The notes below the pieces were generated by a model that ran no database searches, was not told the DNA's origin, and saw only the letters and a program-made list of their open reading frames with translations. From assembly GCF_014646095.1 (NCBI RefSeq), contig NZ_BMMU01000022.1:62001-126000 (forward strand): a stretch of 64,000 nucleotides of DNA, in the 5' to 3' direction. This stretch comes from Streptomyces lacrimifluminis. Lineage in GTDB: Bacteria; Actinomycetota; Actinomycetes; Streptomycetales; Streptomycetaceae. Positions 26,623 to 35,490 of the stretch are shown here, one piece after another (within the stretch, counting starts at the first letter, position 1; every line of letters begins with the position of its first letter). The position numbers were made by a program, and so were the translations under genes.

Positions 26623-28071
26623 TCAGGCCTCGCCCGCCGCCTTGCGCGTGTGAAGCTGCCGGGCGACCTCGGCGATCGATCCCGAAAGGGACGGATAGAC
26701 CGTGAACGCGTTCGCGATCTGCTCGACCGTCAGATTGTTGTCGACGGCGATCGAGATCGGGTGGATGAGTTCGGAGGCGCGCGGCGACACGACACACCCG
26801 CCGACGACAATCCCGGTGCCCGGCCGGCACATGAGCTTGACGAAACCGTCCCGGATCCCCTGCATCTTCGCGCGCGGATTGCGCAGCAGCGGCAGTTTGA
26901 CGACCACGGCCTCGATCTTGCCACCGTCGACATCGGCCTGGGTGTAGCCGACGGTCGCGATCTCGGGGTCGGTGAAGACGTTGGAGGAGACGGTCTTCAG
27001 GTTGAGCGGGGCCACCGCGTCGCCGAGGAAGTGGTACATGGCGATACGGCCCTGCATGGCGGCGACGGACGCGAGGGCGAAGACGCCGGTCACGTCACCG
27101 GCGGCGTACACACCCGGGGCGGTCGTCCGCGACACCTTGTCGGTCCAGATGTGCCCGGAGTCACGGAGCTTGACCCCGGCCTCCTCCAGGCCCATCCCGG
27201 CACTGTTGGGAATCGCGCCGACGGCCATCAGACAGTGCGAGCCGGTGATGACACGCCCGTCGGAGAGGGTGACCTCGACCCGGTCGCCGACGCGCTTGGC
27301 GGACTCGGCGCGGGAGCGGGCCATGACGTTCATGCCACGGCGCCGGAAGACCTCTTCGAGGACGGCGGCGGCGTCGGGGTCCTCACCCGGCAGCACCCGG
27401 TCGCGCGACGACACGAGGGTCACCTTGGACCCGAGTGCCTGGTAGGCGCCGGCGAACTCGGCGCCGGTGACACCGGACCCGACCACGATGAGCTCCTCGG
27501 GCAGCTCGGTGAGGTCGTAGACCTGGGTCCAGTTGAGGATGCGCTCCCCGTCGGGCTGCGCGTCGGCCAGCTCGCGCGGGTGTCCGCCGGTGGCGATCAG
27601 CACGGCGTCGGCGACGAGCGTCTCCTCGCTGCCGTCCACGGCGCGTACGACGACCTTCCGGGAGCCGTCGATGCCCTGCATGCCGTCGAGCCGACCGCGC
27701 CCGCGCAGGACGCGCGCACCGGCCCGGGTGACGGAGGCGGTGATGTCGTGCGACTGGGCGAGGGCGAGGCGCTTCACCCGTCGGTTGACCTTGCCGAGAT
27801 CGACACCGACGACGCGGGCGGCCTGCTTGTCGGGTGGGGTGTCGTCGGCGACGATGATCCCCAGCTCCTCGTACGACGAGTCGAAGGTGGTCATCACCTC
27901 GGCCGTGGCGATCAGGGTCTTCGACGGGACGCAGTCGGTCAGCACCGACGCCCCGCCCAGACCGTCGCAGTCGACGACGGTCACCTCCGCGCCGAGCTGC
28001 GCTGCCACCAGCGCCGCTTCGTAGCCGCCGGGTCCGCCACCAATGATCACGATCCGAGTCACATACCCCAT
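26623..28071 (-). CDS. lpdA: NAD(P)H-quinone dehydrogenase, LpdA-like flavoprotein
   Basis: FAD enzyme of the disulfide-reductase fold, 482 residues. The FAD-binding GGGPGGYEAALVAAQLGA opens the protein. The redox region reads GGASVLTDCVPSK, where a true lipoamide dehydrogenase has GGxCxxxGCxPSK; the first Cys is Ser42 and only Cys47 remains. It therefore cannot cycle a disulfide. M. tuberculosis LpdA (Rv3303c) is the model: it lacks lipoamide activity and reduces quinones with NAD(P)H. The second nucleotide motif (VVGSGVTGAEFAGAYQALG) and C-terminal dimer domain are present. ATG at 28071. No pyruvate dehydrogenase genes are near, which agrees. The symbol is by analogy. Confidence 0.88.
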   Translation of the reverse strand: MGYVTRIVIIGGGPGGYEAALVAAQLGAEVTVVDCDGLGGASVLTDCVPSKTLIATAEVMTTFDSSYEELGIIVADDTPPDKQAARVVGVDLGKVNRRVKRLALAQSHDITASVTRAGARVLRGRGRLDGMQGIDGSRKVVVRAVDGSEETLVADAVLIATGGHPRELADAQPDGERILNWTQVYDLTELPEELIVVGSGVTGAEFAGAYQALGSKVTLVSSRDRVLPGEDPDAAAVLEEVFRRRGMNVMARSRAESAKRVGDRVEVTLSDGRVITGSHCLMAVGAIPNSAGMGLEEAGVKLRDSGHIWTDKVSRTTAPGVYAAGDVTGVFALASVAAMQGRIAMYHFLGDAVAPLNLKTVSSNVFTDPEIATVGYTQADVDGGKIEAVVVKLPLLRNPRAKMQGIRDGFVKLMCRPGTGIVVGGCVVSPRASELIHPISIAVDNNLTVEQIANAFTVYPSLSGSIAEVARQLHTRKAAGEA

Positions 28072-28243
28072 TGTCCCGTACGCGCCGAGGTGCCGACGCC
28101 CCGGGGCCGCCGCACGGGTCCGGGGCGGGCATCAGGGGGACCGCCGACGGGTCCGGCGCGGGCGGGGGCGGACACCTGTACGGGTACAGAAGGGACGTGT
28201 GCTGCCGGAGTGACGGCCGTGTCCGCTGCCGTACTCTCGATCC

Positions 28244-28681
28244 ATGTCGCTCTACGCCGCCTACGCCGGCAATCTCGACGCGCGGCTCATGACGCGCCGC
28301 GCACCGCACTCGCCGCTGCGCGCCACCGGCTGGCTGACCGGCTGGCGGCTGACCTTCGGCGGCGAGCACATGGGCTGGGAGGGCGCCCTCCCCACGATCG
28401 TCGAGGCACCGCGCTCCCAGGTCTTCGTCGCCCTGTACGAGATCGCCCCGCTCGACGAGGACTCGCTGGACCGCTGGGAGGGCGTGGGCCTCGACATCTA
28501 CCGCCGGATGCGGCTGCGCGTCGACACGCTGGAGGGCGAGGAACCGGCGTGGGTGTACGTCCTCAACGGGTACGAGGGCGGCCTGCCGTCGGCCCGGAAC
28601 CTGGGCGAGATCGCCGACGCGGCGGAGTCGGCGGGGGCGCCGCACGACTATGTGATGGAACTGAGAAAACGTCCCTGTTGA
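28244..28681 (+). CDS. Gamma-glutamylcyclotransferase family protein
   Basis: Product of 145 residues with the BtrG/GGCT fold. It has the opening YAAYAGNLDARLM (the substrate-binding YxxYGSNL-like motif), LTGWRLTFGG, and an acidic ALYEIAPLDEDSLDRWEGVG segment carrying the candidate general-base Glu. Members split gamma-glutamyl amines or amides to release 5-oxoproline. It may act in amino-acid or amine recycling. It stands alone between the divergent flavoprotein gene and the purine nucleoside phosphorylase gene. Exact substrate unknown. Confidence 0.88.
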   Translation: MSLYAAYAGNLDARLMTRRAPHSPLRATGWLTGWRLTFGGEHMGWEGALPTIVEAPRSQVFVALYEIAPLDEDSLDRWEGVGLDIYRRMRLRVDTLEGEEPAWVYVLNGYEGGLPSARNLGEIADAAESAGAPHDYVMELRKRPC

Positions 28682-28746
28682 GGGCCGTCGGCCGGGTGCC
28701 GTTGGAAACGACAAGACAACGATCGCCCTCCCGCAACCTCCGTCAT

Positions 28747-28758
28747 CTACGCGCGTAG
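28747..28758. promoter_or_regulatory. Nucleoside-regulon palindrome CTACGCGCGTAG, site 1
   Basis: Perfect 12-bp palindrome, 19 bp before the phosphorylase ATG. Its right half supplies a possible -10 (TAGGCT, 28756-28761), so a bound protein would block RNA polymerase. The same site precedes deoC, add and the nucleoside ABC operon. Confidence 0.8.
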
Positions 28759-28777
28759 GCTCGAACCGGATACCCTC

Positions 28778-29608
28778 ATGCGCGTGAACGCATCTCTTCT
28801 TCCGGACGACATCCAGGGCGACCCCTACTCCGCCGCCGACGCCGCTGCCGCGCGCCTGCGGGAGCTCACGGGCGCCGAGACCCACGACGTCGCCCTCGTG
28901 ATGGGCTCCGGCTGGGCACCGGCCGTGGACGCCCTGGGCGACCCCGAGGCCGAGTTCCAGGTCACCGAGCTGCCGGGGTTCCCGCCGCCGGCGGTCGAGG
29001 GCCACGGCGGCAAGATCCGCTCGTACCGGATCGGTGACAAGCGCGCGCTGGTCTTCCTGGGCCGCACGCACTACTACGAGGGGCGGGGCGTCGCGTCCGT
29101 GGCGCACGGTGTCCGTACCGCCGTGGCCGCCGGCTGCAAGACCATCGTCCTGACCAACGGCTGCGGCGGCCTGCGCGCCGACATGCGCCCCGGCCAGCCG
29201 GTCCTGATCAGCGACCACATCAACCTCACGGCGACGTCCCCGATCGTCGGCGCGAACTTCGTCGACCTGACGGACCTGTACTCGCCGCGGCTGCGTGCCC
29301 TGTGCAAGGAGATCGACCCCAGCCTTGAGGAGGGCGTGTACGCCCAGTTCACGGGCCCGCACTACGAGACGCCGGCCGAGATCCGGATGGCGCGGGTCAT
29401 CGGCGCGGACCTGGTCGGCATGTCGACGGTGCTGGAGGCGATCGCGGCGCGGGAGGCCGGCGCCGAGATCCTGGGCATCTCGCTGGTGACGAACCTCGCG
29501 GCGGGCATGACGGGCGAGCCCCTGAACCACGAGGAGGTCCTCCAGGCGGGCCGCGACAGCGCCACCCGCATGGGCGCCCTGCTGACCCAGGTCCTGGACC
29601 GCCTGTAA
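28778..29608 (+). CDS. Purine-nucleoside phosphorylase
   Basis: Trimeric-type (NP-I) phosphorylase of 276 residues, splitting purine (deoxy)ribonucleosides with phosphate into free base and (deoxy)ribose-1-phosphate. It shows the phosphate-binding MGSGWAPAVDAL, GRTHYYEGRG with the conserved His, LTNGCGGLR, TGPHYETPAEIRM and the purine-recognising SLVTNLAAGM. ATG 28778 is used; GTG 28784 is possible. The palindrome at 28747-28758 should regulate it. The sugar-phosphate mutase at 29823 follows on the same strand and could convert the product to the 5-phosphate that DeoC cleaves. Confidence 0.95.
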   Translation: MRVNASLLPDDIQGDPYSAADAAAARLRELTGAETHDVALVMGSGWAPAVDALGDPEAEFQVTELPGFPPPAVEGHGGKIRSYRIGDKRALVFLGRTHYYEGRGVASVAHGVRTAVAAGCKTIVLTNGCGGLRADMRPGQPVLISDHINLTATSPIVGANFVDLTDLYSPRLRALCKEIDPSLEEGVYAQFTGPHYETPAEIRMARVIGADLVGMSTVLEAIAAREAGAEILGISLVTNLAAGMTGEPLNHEEVLQAGRDSATRMGALLTQVLDRL

Positions 29609-29635
29609 CGCTTGGTCCGCCCCCGCCCCCTCATT

Positions 29636-29755
29636 TCAGCCCGTCTGGGGGTCCCCCCTCTGGGGGAGATTGAGGACGAGCGCGTTCAGCGCGAAAGAGG
29701 GGTCTGGGGGCGCAGCCCCCAGGTACAGGATGGGACGGGCAGGGGCGGCGGGGGC
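29636..29755. repeat. Dispersed intergenic repeat, family B (copy B3, full length)
   Basis: Contains the head CAGCCCGTCTGGGGG, GATTGAGGACGAGCGCGTTC, the hairpin CTGGGGGCGCAGCCCCCAG and the G-rich tail (G runs at 29732-34, 29737-39, 29742-45, 29750-54) that fits a four-tract G-quadruplex. It lies between the phosphorylase and mutase genes. Confidence 0.8.
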
Positions 29756-29822
29756 GAGAACAATGGGCCCGCACCCGACCACGCACCGCACCGCACCGCA
29801 AAACCACAACGAGAGGCACGAC

Positions 29823-31457
29823 GTGCACGACGACGAACTCATCGCACGCGCCAAGGCGTGGCTGGCCGAGGACCCCGACGCCGAAACCCGTGAGGAACTC
29901 GCCAAGCTCATCGACGCCCAGGACCTCCCCGAACTCACCGCCCGCTTCACCGGCACCCTCCAGTTCGGCACCGCGGGTCTCCGCGGCGAACTCGGCGCCG
30001 GCCCCATGCGCATGAACCGCTCGGTCGTCGTCCGCGCCGCCGCCGGCCTCGCCGCGTACCTCAAGGCGAAGGGCCGAACCGACGGCCTCGTCGTCATCGG
30101 CTACGACGCCCGCCACAAGTCGGCCGACTTCGCCCAGGACACCGCCGCCGTGATGACCGGCGCCGGTCTGCGCGCTGCCGTCCTCCCCCGCCCCCTCCCC
30201 ACCCCCGTACTGGCGTTCGCCATAAGGCACCTCGGCGCCGTCGCGGGCGTGGAGGTCACCGCCAGCCACAACCCGCCCCGCGACAACGGCTACAAGGTGT
30301 ACCTGGGCGACGGTTCCCAGATCGTCCCGCCGGCGGACGCGGAGATCGCCGCCGAGATCGACGCCGTACGCGCCCTCGCCGACGTCCCCCGCCCCACCAC
30401 CGGCTGGGAGACCCTCGACGACACCGTCCTGAACGCCTACCTGGCCCGTACGGACGCCGTCCTCACGCCCGGCTCCCCCCGTACCGCCCGCACGGTCTAC
30501 ACCGCGATGCACGGCGTCGGCCTGGAGACCCTCCTCGCGGCCTTCGCCCGGGCCGGTTTCCCCGCCCCCGAACCGGTCGCCGAACAGGCCGACCCCGACC
30601 CGGACTTCCCGACCGTCGCCTTCCCCAACCCGGAAGAGCCCGGCGCGATGGACCTCGCCTTCGCGAAGGCCCGTGAGACGAACCCGGACCTGATCATCGC
30701 GAACGACCCGGACGCGGACCGCTGCGCGGTGGCCGTACCCGGCGGCGACGGCTGGCGCATGCTGCGCGGCGACGAGGTCGGCGCCCTCCTCGCCACCCAC
30801 CTGGTCCGGCACGGCGCGCGGGGCACGTTCGCCGAGTCGATCGTCTCCTCGTCCCTCCTGGGCCGGATCGCCGAGAAGGCGGGTCTGCCGTACGAGGAGA
30901 CCCTGACCGGCTTCAAGTGGATCGCCCGTGTCGACGGCCTGCGCTACGGCTACGAGGAGGCCCTCGGCTACTGCGTGGACCCCGAGGGCGTACGCGACAA
31001 GGACGGCATCACCGCCGCGCTCGCCATCACGGAACTCGCCTCCGAGCTGAAGGCCGAGGGCCGTACGCTCCTCGACCTGCTCGACGACATCGCGGTCGAG
31101 CACGGTCTGCACGCCACGGACCAGCTCTCGGTCCGCGTCGAGGACCTCTCGGTCATCGCGAACGCCATGCGCCGGCTGCGCGAGCGGCCCCCGACCGGCC
31201 TCGCGGGCCTGCCGATCACGAAGGCCGAGGACCTGACCCGGGGCACGGAGACACTCCCGCCCACGGACGGCCTGCGCTACACGCTCGACGGCGCCCGCGT
31301 CATCGTCCGCCCCAGCGGTACGGAGCCCAAGCTGAAGTGCTACCTGGAGGTCGTCCTCCCGGTGCCCACGCACGCGGATCTCCCGGCGGCCCGCGCGAAG
31401 GCGACGGACCTGCTGGAGACGATCAAGCGGGATCTCTCCGCGGCGGCGGGCATCTGA
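29823..31457 (+). CDS. Phospho-sugar mutase (alpha-D-phosphohexomutase family)
   Basis: Mutase of 544 residues from GTG 29823 behind GAGAGG. All four family regions are visible: the phospho-serine loop VTASHNPPRDNG with Ser148, the metal loop NDPDADRCAVAV, the sugar-binding GDEVGALLA/TGFKWIA region and the phosphate site RPSGTEPKLKCYLE. Family members are annotated as phosphomannomutase or phosphoglucomutase, but some act on pentose-1-phosphates. Lying downstream of the purine nucleoside phosphorylase and near deoC, with no deoB gene in the window, this one may be the working phosphopentomutase; that is inference. It lacks its own CTACGCGCGTAG box and probably reads through from the phosphorylase promoter. 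Confidence 0.92.
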   Translation: MHDDELIARAKAWLAEDPDAETREELAKLIDAQDLPELTARFTGTLQFGTAGLRGELGAGPMRMNRSVVVRAAAGLAAYLKAKGRTDGLVVIGYDARHKSADFAQDTAAVMTGAGLRAAVLPRPLPTPVLAFAIRHLGAVAGVEVTASHNPPRDNGYKVYLGDGSQIVPPADAEIAAEIDAVRALADVPRPTTGWETLDDTVLNAYLARTDAVLTPGSPRTARTVYTAMHGVGLETLLAAFARAGFPAPEPVAEQADPDPDFPTVAFPNPEEPGAMDLAFAKARETNPDLIIANDPDADRCAVAVPGGDGWRMLRGDEVGALLATHLVRHGARGTFAESIVSSSLLGRIAEKAGLPYEETLTGFKWIARVDGLRYGYEEALGYCVDPEGVRDKDGITAALAITELASELKAEGRTLLDLLDDIAVEHGLHATDQLSVRVEDLSVIANAMRRLRERPPTGLAGLPITKAEDLTRGTETLPPTDGLRYTLDGARVIVRPSGTEPKLKCYLEVVLPVPTHADLPAARAKATDLLETIKRDLSAAAGI

Positions 31458-31504
31458 GCCGCAGCCCGGCGGACGTACAGGAATCCCGCACCGAACCCCT
31501 CACC

Positions 31505-31542
31505 CTCGATGGGGTGCCCCCGACCGGAGGCACCCCATCGAG
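31505..31542. terminator. Terminator after the phospho-sugar mutase gene
   Basis: Perfect 14-bp stem CTCGATGGGGTGCC / GGCACCCCATCGAG followed by TGATTTG, 47 bp after the stop. Confidence 0.85.
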
Positions 31543-31599
31543 TGATTTGCGCACGCTCGCTGACGCGCGCTCCACCACGGACCCCGCCCCCGGGGAACG

Positions 31600-32862
31600 G
31601 TGACCGGGTATATCGCCCCGTCGCCCCGTACCTGGAGCCGCCCCGTGTCCTCGACGGTCACCCGGCCGAAGCCCGCCCCGACCGCCACGACCACCGCCCC
31701 ACCCGCCCGGCGCCCCTTCCCGGCCCTCCCTGCCCTCCTGACCCGCCGAATCCTCCGGGCCTTCCGTCACGCGGCCCCCGCCCTTCTCGCCTACACGGCG
31801 GTCCGCGTCACCGGCCTGCTCCTCCTCTCCCTGTGGGCGCACCGCCAGCACCACGGCGTCTGGCCGATCCTGGCCACCCAGTGGGACGCCGACTGGTACC
31901 TGGGCATCGCCGACCACGGCTACCCGCGCACCCTGGGCACCGCCCACGACGCGGGCAGCCTGGCCTTCTTCCCGCTCTACCCGGCCCTCGTCAAGGCGCT
32001 CGCCGTCCTCACCCCGGGCACCCGGGCGAGTACGGGTCTGGCTCTCGCCGTCGTCGCGTCGCTCGTCGCCGCGTGGGGCGTCTTCGCGGTCGGGGAGCGC
32101 CTGCACGACCGCCGGACGGGCATCCTCCTGGCCACGCTGTGGGCGGCGTTCCCGGTGGGCGCGGTCCAGTGGATGGGGTACACGGAGTCCCTGTTCACGG
32201 CGCTGGCCGCCTGGTCGCTGCACGCGGTGCTCACCGGCCGCTGGCTGTGGGCGGCCTCGCTGGCCGTTTTCGCCGGGCTGACCCGCCCCACCGGGGTCGC
32301 CGTGGCCGCCGCCGTATCGCTCACGGCACTCGTTACCCTCCTCCTCCGCCGCCGCTCGCCCTCCCTCCGTGTCCTCACGGCCGCCGTCCTCGCCCCGCTC
32401 GGCTGGCTCGGGTACGTCGGCTGGGTGGGCCTGCGGCTGGGCCGCTGGGACGGCTACCTCGTCGTACAGCGCCTGTGGCGCCAGGACCTGGACGGGGGCG
32501 CGCTGACCCTGCGCAGAATGCGGGAGCTGCTGATGTACGACTCGACGCCCGAGCTGTTCCTGGTGATGGTGACCGCGGTCCTGCTGGGGGCGGCCTGCCT
32601 CTTCGTCCTGTCGGTCCGGGACCGCCAGCCCCTCCCGCTCCTGGTCTTCACGGGCGTTCTGCTGGCGATCGTCCTGGGCAGCGGCGGTGTCTACTACCCC
32701 CGCGCCCGCTTCCTCGTCCCGGCCTTCCCGCTGCTGCTGCCCCTCGCGGTCCATCTGGCCCGCGCCTCCCGCAGCTTCCGCGCGTGCGCGATCACGGCGG
32801 CGGTGGCGCTGTCGGCGTACTGCGGCGCGTACATGCTCCTGGTCTGGCCGAGCGCGCCCTGA
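31600..32862 (+). CDS. PIG-V-like integral membrane glycosyltransferase
   Basis: Membrane protein of 420 residues (GTG 31600; the basic Pro-rich first 50 residues may mean a later start). About ten hydrophobic helices are present. The first extracytoplasmic loop has WDADWYLGIADHGYP, a lipid-dependent GT-C mannosyltransferase-like acidic motif, followed by FFPLYPALVKAL as in the PIG-V/GPI mannosyltransferase family. Bacterial members probably transfer sugars from a polyprenyl donor outside the membrane. It stands alone after the mutase terminator; donor and acceptor unknown. Confidence 0.82.
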   Translation: MTGYIAPSPRTWSRPVSSTVTRPKPAPTATTTAPPARRPFPALPALLTRRILRAFRHAAPALLAYTAVRVTGLLLLSLWAHRQHHGVWPILATQWDADWYLGIADHGYPRTLGTAHDAGSLAFFPLYPALVKALAVLTPGTRASTGLALAVVASLVAAWGVFAVGERLHDRRTGILLATLWAAFPVGAVQWMGYTESLFTALAAWSLHAVLTGRWLWAASLAVFAGLTRPTGVAVAAAVSLTALVTLLLRRRSPSLRVLTAAVLAPLGWLGYVGWVGLRLGRWDGYLVVQRLWRQDLDGGALTLRRMRELLMYDSTPELFLVMVTAVLLGAACLFVLSVRDRQPLPLLVFTGVLLAIVLGSGGVYYPRARFLVPAFPLLLPLAVHLARASRSFRACAITAAVALSAYCGAYMLLVWPSAP

Positions 32863-32920
32863 GGTCTGCCCGGCGGACCATGCCGGAGCCGCGGGGCCCG
32901 GCGCGCCCGGTGCCGTGCTC

Positions 32921-34597
32921 TCAGCGCGCCGCCACCAACGCCACCACCCACACCGCCGCCAGTACCGCGGCCGACGGCCAGAGCGGCCGTCCCCGTTCCG
33001 CCTCGCCGCTCTCACCGGTCGGCCGCAGTTCGGGGTCGAGGCGCATGGCGGTCAGTTCGGCGGCCAGGGCGTCGTACGGGTGGGTCAGCCCCCGGCGTCG
33101 CTGGAGCCGGCCCCAGCGGGGCGCGAAGACCGACCAGGCGCCGTCCTGCCAGTCGATCTTCAGTTCCAGCGACCGGCGGCGTACGAAACGGAGGCCGTCC
33201 CAGGGCACATGCCGGGGCCCGCGCAGCCCGTTGATCCAGATGCCGGACCGGTCGGCGGTGACGCGCCAGGCGAGCTTCATCGAGACGTTGGCCGCGCCGA
33301 ACAGCCCGAGCAGGAGGAGGAACACCAGCTTCCACGTCGAGTGGTCGGGCTCGTAGATCCAGTCCAAGGCCAGCCACAGGCCCCACAACACGACAAACGC
33401 GGTGCCCAGCCAGTCCAGCCACCCCGCCCGCCAGCGCCGCACCGTGCCGGGCATCGCCTGTTGCCCGGCCAACTCCCGCCCCTGAAGCTCCAGTTGGAAG
33501 CTGTCCGCGACGTGTTCGCGGTGCCGGGCGACGCGCCTGCGACCCGCGTCCGGCGACAGCGGCCGGACCGGCCCCGCCGACCACTCCGTGAGCGGCGGCT
33601 GCTCGGGATCCTCGTCGGCGCTGACGACGAGCACCTCGGCGCCGTCGAAGGGAGCGCCGTAGAGGACGGCTTCCCGGACCGGCCCGAGGGTGTCGTCGTC
33701 AAGGCCGAGAAGCACCCGCCGAAGCTCGTCGTCACCGTCCCCACCGGCCTCGTCATCCCCGTCCCCGTCGCCCTCGTCACCGTCATCGTCGTCGTCCTCG
33801 TCGAAGGAGGTGAGATCGACGGTGAACAGGGGCCGCTCGGCGGTGAGATCGTCGGCGGCGTACACCTCGGTGGCGCCCTGGGTGTCGTCGCGTACGAGGA
33901 CGCGCAGCACCGGCACCGGAGCTCCGCGCAGCGCGCCCGCCCGCTGCCGGCCGAGCCATGCCGAGGCCAGCGCGGTCACCCCGAGGCCGACCAGGAAGAC
34001 GGTGACGACCCAGGCGCCCTCCTGGTCCTCGGCCGAGCCCCAGAGACCGGCGGTGCTCCCGGTCAGCACGCCGAGCGCGAGCACGACGAACCCCAGCGCG
34101 AACAGCAGCCGCCCACGCCGTACGGGCGCCTCGGTGCCCGGCACGAACGCGGCGACGCCCCCGGCGGCCTCCACGGCCCGCTCCAGCTGCTCACCGCGCG
34201 CTCGCAACCGTACGGCCACGACAGCCCAGGAGCCCAGCACGACCACCACGCCGAAGCCGGTCAGCGCCCACGACTTCGAGGAGGCCTCCGCGGCGAGGGC
34301 GAGCAGCAGCAGGGGCGCGCCGACCCACACGAGCTCGGGCCGGGCGAGCACCCACAGCACGTACACCGCGAACCCGGCCGCGACGAACGGCCACAGGCCG
34401 CCGGCCATCGCCACCAGGGCGCCGACGCACAGCACAAGGGTGGCGAGTCCGGCCGCGACCGAGCGGCGCACCCGCAGGAAGGTCCAGCGTGGCGGCAGCG
34501 CGGCCGACCAGCCCGCCGCGCGAGCGGTGGTCCAGTCCTGACAGCCGTCGGGTATGGCGGCGGAGGGCAGCCGCAACGACTCGTGCGGGAAAGTCAC
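32921..34597 (-). CDS. Membrane protein with C-terminal PH-like domain
   Basis: Product of 558 residues from GTG 34597. The N-terminal half has two hydrophobic hairpins (SVAAGLATLVLCVGALVAMA; LLFALGFVVLALGVLTG). An acidic Asp/Glu/Gly linker lies near residues 320-350. Two further helices follow (LGTAFVVLWGLWLALDWIY; LVFLLLLGLFGAANVSM), then a PH-like region (SGIWINGLRGPRHVPWDGLR) and a C-terminal helix. It starts 5 bp after the stop of another PH-domain gene, so the two are translationally linked and probably work together. No function is known for this family. The acidic linker is repeat-like in codon use (GAC/GAT/GAG). Confidence 0.75.
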   Translation of the reverse strand: MTFPHESLRLPSAAIPDGCQDWTTARAAGWSAALPPRWTFLRVRRSVAAGLATLVLCVGALVAMAGGLWPFVAAGFAVYVLWVLARPELVWVGAPLLLLALAAEASSKSWALTGFGVVVVLGSWAVVAVRLRARGEQLERAVEAAGGVAAFVPGTEAPVRRGRLLFALGFVVLALGVLTGSTAGLWGSAEDQEGAWVVTVFLVGLGVTALASAWLGRQRAGALRGAPVPVLRVLVRDDTQGATEVYAADDLTAERPLFTVDLTSFDEDDDDDGDEGDGDGDDEAGGDGDDELRRVLLGLDDDTLGPVREAVLYGAPFDGAEVLVVSADEDPEQPPLTEWSAGPVRPLSPDAGRRRVARHREHVADSFQLELQGRELAGQQAMPGTVRRWRAGWLDWLGTAFVVLWGLWLALDWIYEPDHSTWKLVFLLLLGLFGAANVSMKLAWRVTADRSGIWINGLRGPRHVPWDGLRFVRRRSLELKIDWQDGAWSVFAPRWGRLQRRRGLTHPYDALAAELTAMRLDPELRPTGESGEAERGRPLWPSAAVLAAVWVVALVAAR

Positions 34598-34602
34598 GCC
34601 GG

Positions 34603-35250
34603 TCAGCCGACCGCGAGCAGAATCGCCAGCAGAACCGCACCCGCGGCAGCGGGCGCCATGATCTCGTACGCCCATTTCACGGTCACCTCGCCCTGTGAGG
34701 TGACCGCCTCCGCCCGGGCCTCCCGCAGCCGGTCCAGGTCGTCCATGATCTGGTCGGTCTGCGCGCGGGTCGGACCGGACGGCACCAGGGACGTCCGTCC
34801 GCCGGCGCCCCCGGCCTCGCGGTTCTGCCGCAACCTGGCCCGGTTGGCGCGCTTGCGGGCACGCAGCGAGACGGGGACGGCCCAGAGCTGGTACTTGGTG
34901 CCGGACTCGACGACGACCTCGTTCGAGTAGCCCGACCGGAACCCGGCGACGGTCCCCCAGGGCAGCACGATGATCCGGAACGGGTTGCGCACGCGCAGCC
35001 GGTGATCGTTGGCCAGCACTGCGGGCCGCAGTGTGAAGGCGATCACCAGCGGTACGGCGAGGAGCAGCGCGGCGAGCGCCAGCCACGGGGTCCGCCCATG
35101 GCCGACGAACAGCGCGTCGGCGCCGAGCCAGGCCGCGATCCCGAGCAGCAGCACCCCGGCCACGAGGGCGGAGGGTGAGCGGTGGACCCGGTCGGGAGAC
35201 ACGGATTGCGTAGGGCCCTGCACGGGCGACGGTTGGTCCGGGGTCGTCAT
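34603..35250 (-). CDS. PH-domain membrane protein
   Basis: Product of 215 residues from ATG 35250. Two adjacent helices (ALVAGVLLLGIAAWLGADAL; WLALAALLLAVPLVIAFTLR) precede a bacterial PH-like domain (NDHRLRVRNPFRIIVLPWGT). A basic region (LRARKRANRARLRQNREAGG) and a last C-terminal helix follow (MAPAAAGAVLLAILLAVG). It is the first gene of a two-gene unit with 32921-34597. Similar small PH proteins are common and uncharacterised in Streptomyces; a membrane-organising role is only a guess. Confidence 0.8.
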   Translation of the reverse strand: MTTPDQPSPVQGPTQSVSPDRVHRSPSALVAGVLLLGIAAWLGADALFVGHGRTPWLALAALLLAVPLVIAFTLRPAVLANDHRLRVRNPFRIIVLPWGTVAGFRSGYSNEVVVESGTKYQLWAVPVSLRARKRANRARLRQNREAGGAGGRTSLVPSGPTRAQTDQIMDDLDRLREARAEAVTSQGEVTVKWAYEIMAPAAAGAVLLAILLAVG

Positions 35251-35302
35251 GCCCCCGATTCTGCCCGACACTCCGAACACCGCCTTCCCAGGCCCGGGCG
35301 TT

Positions 35303-35474
35303 TCAGCCCGTCCGGCGTTTGAGGACGAGGCCGTCCAGGCCGATGGGGGGTCCAGGCCGATGGGGGGTCCAGGCCGATGGGGGTCCAGGCCGATGGGGGT
35401 CCAGGGGGCACAGCCCCCTGGCGGGGCCGAAGGGGCGGAGCCCCTGGGGATGGGACGGGTAGGGGCGGTGGGGG
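35303..35474. repeat. Family B repeat with internal 17-bp tandem array (copy B4)
   Basis: Starts CAGCCCGTCCGGCGTTTGAG and ends in the G-rich tail at 35452-35474. In its middle (35333-35398) GTCCAGGCCGATGGGGG is repeated four times at 16-17 bp spacing, a local expansion absent from other copies. It lies directly upstream of deoC. Confidence 0.8.
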
Positions 35475-35490
35475 CGAAACAAACGGGACG

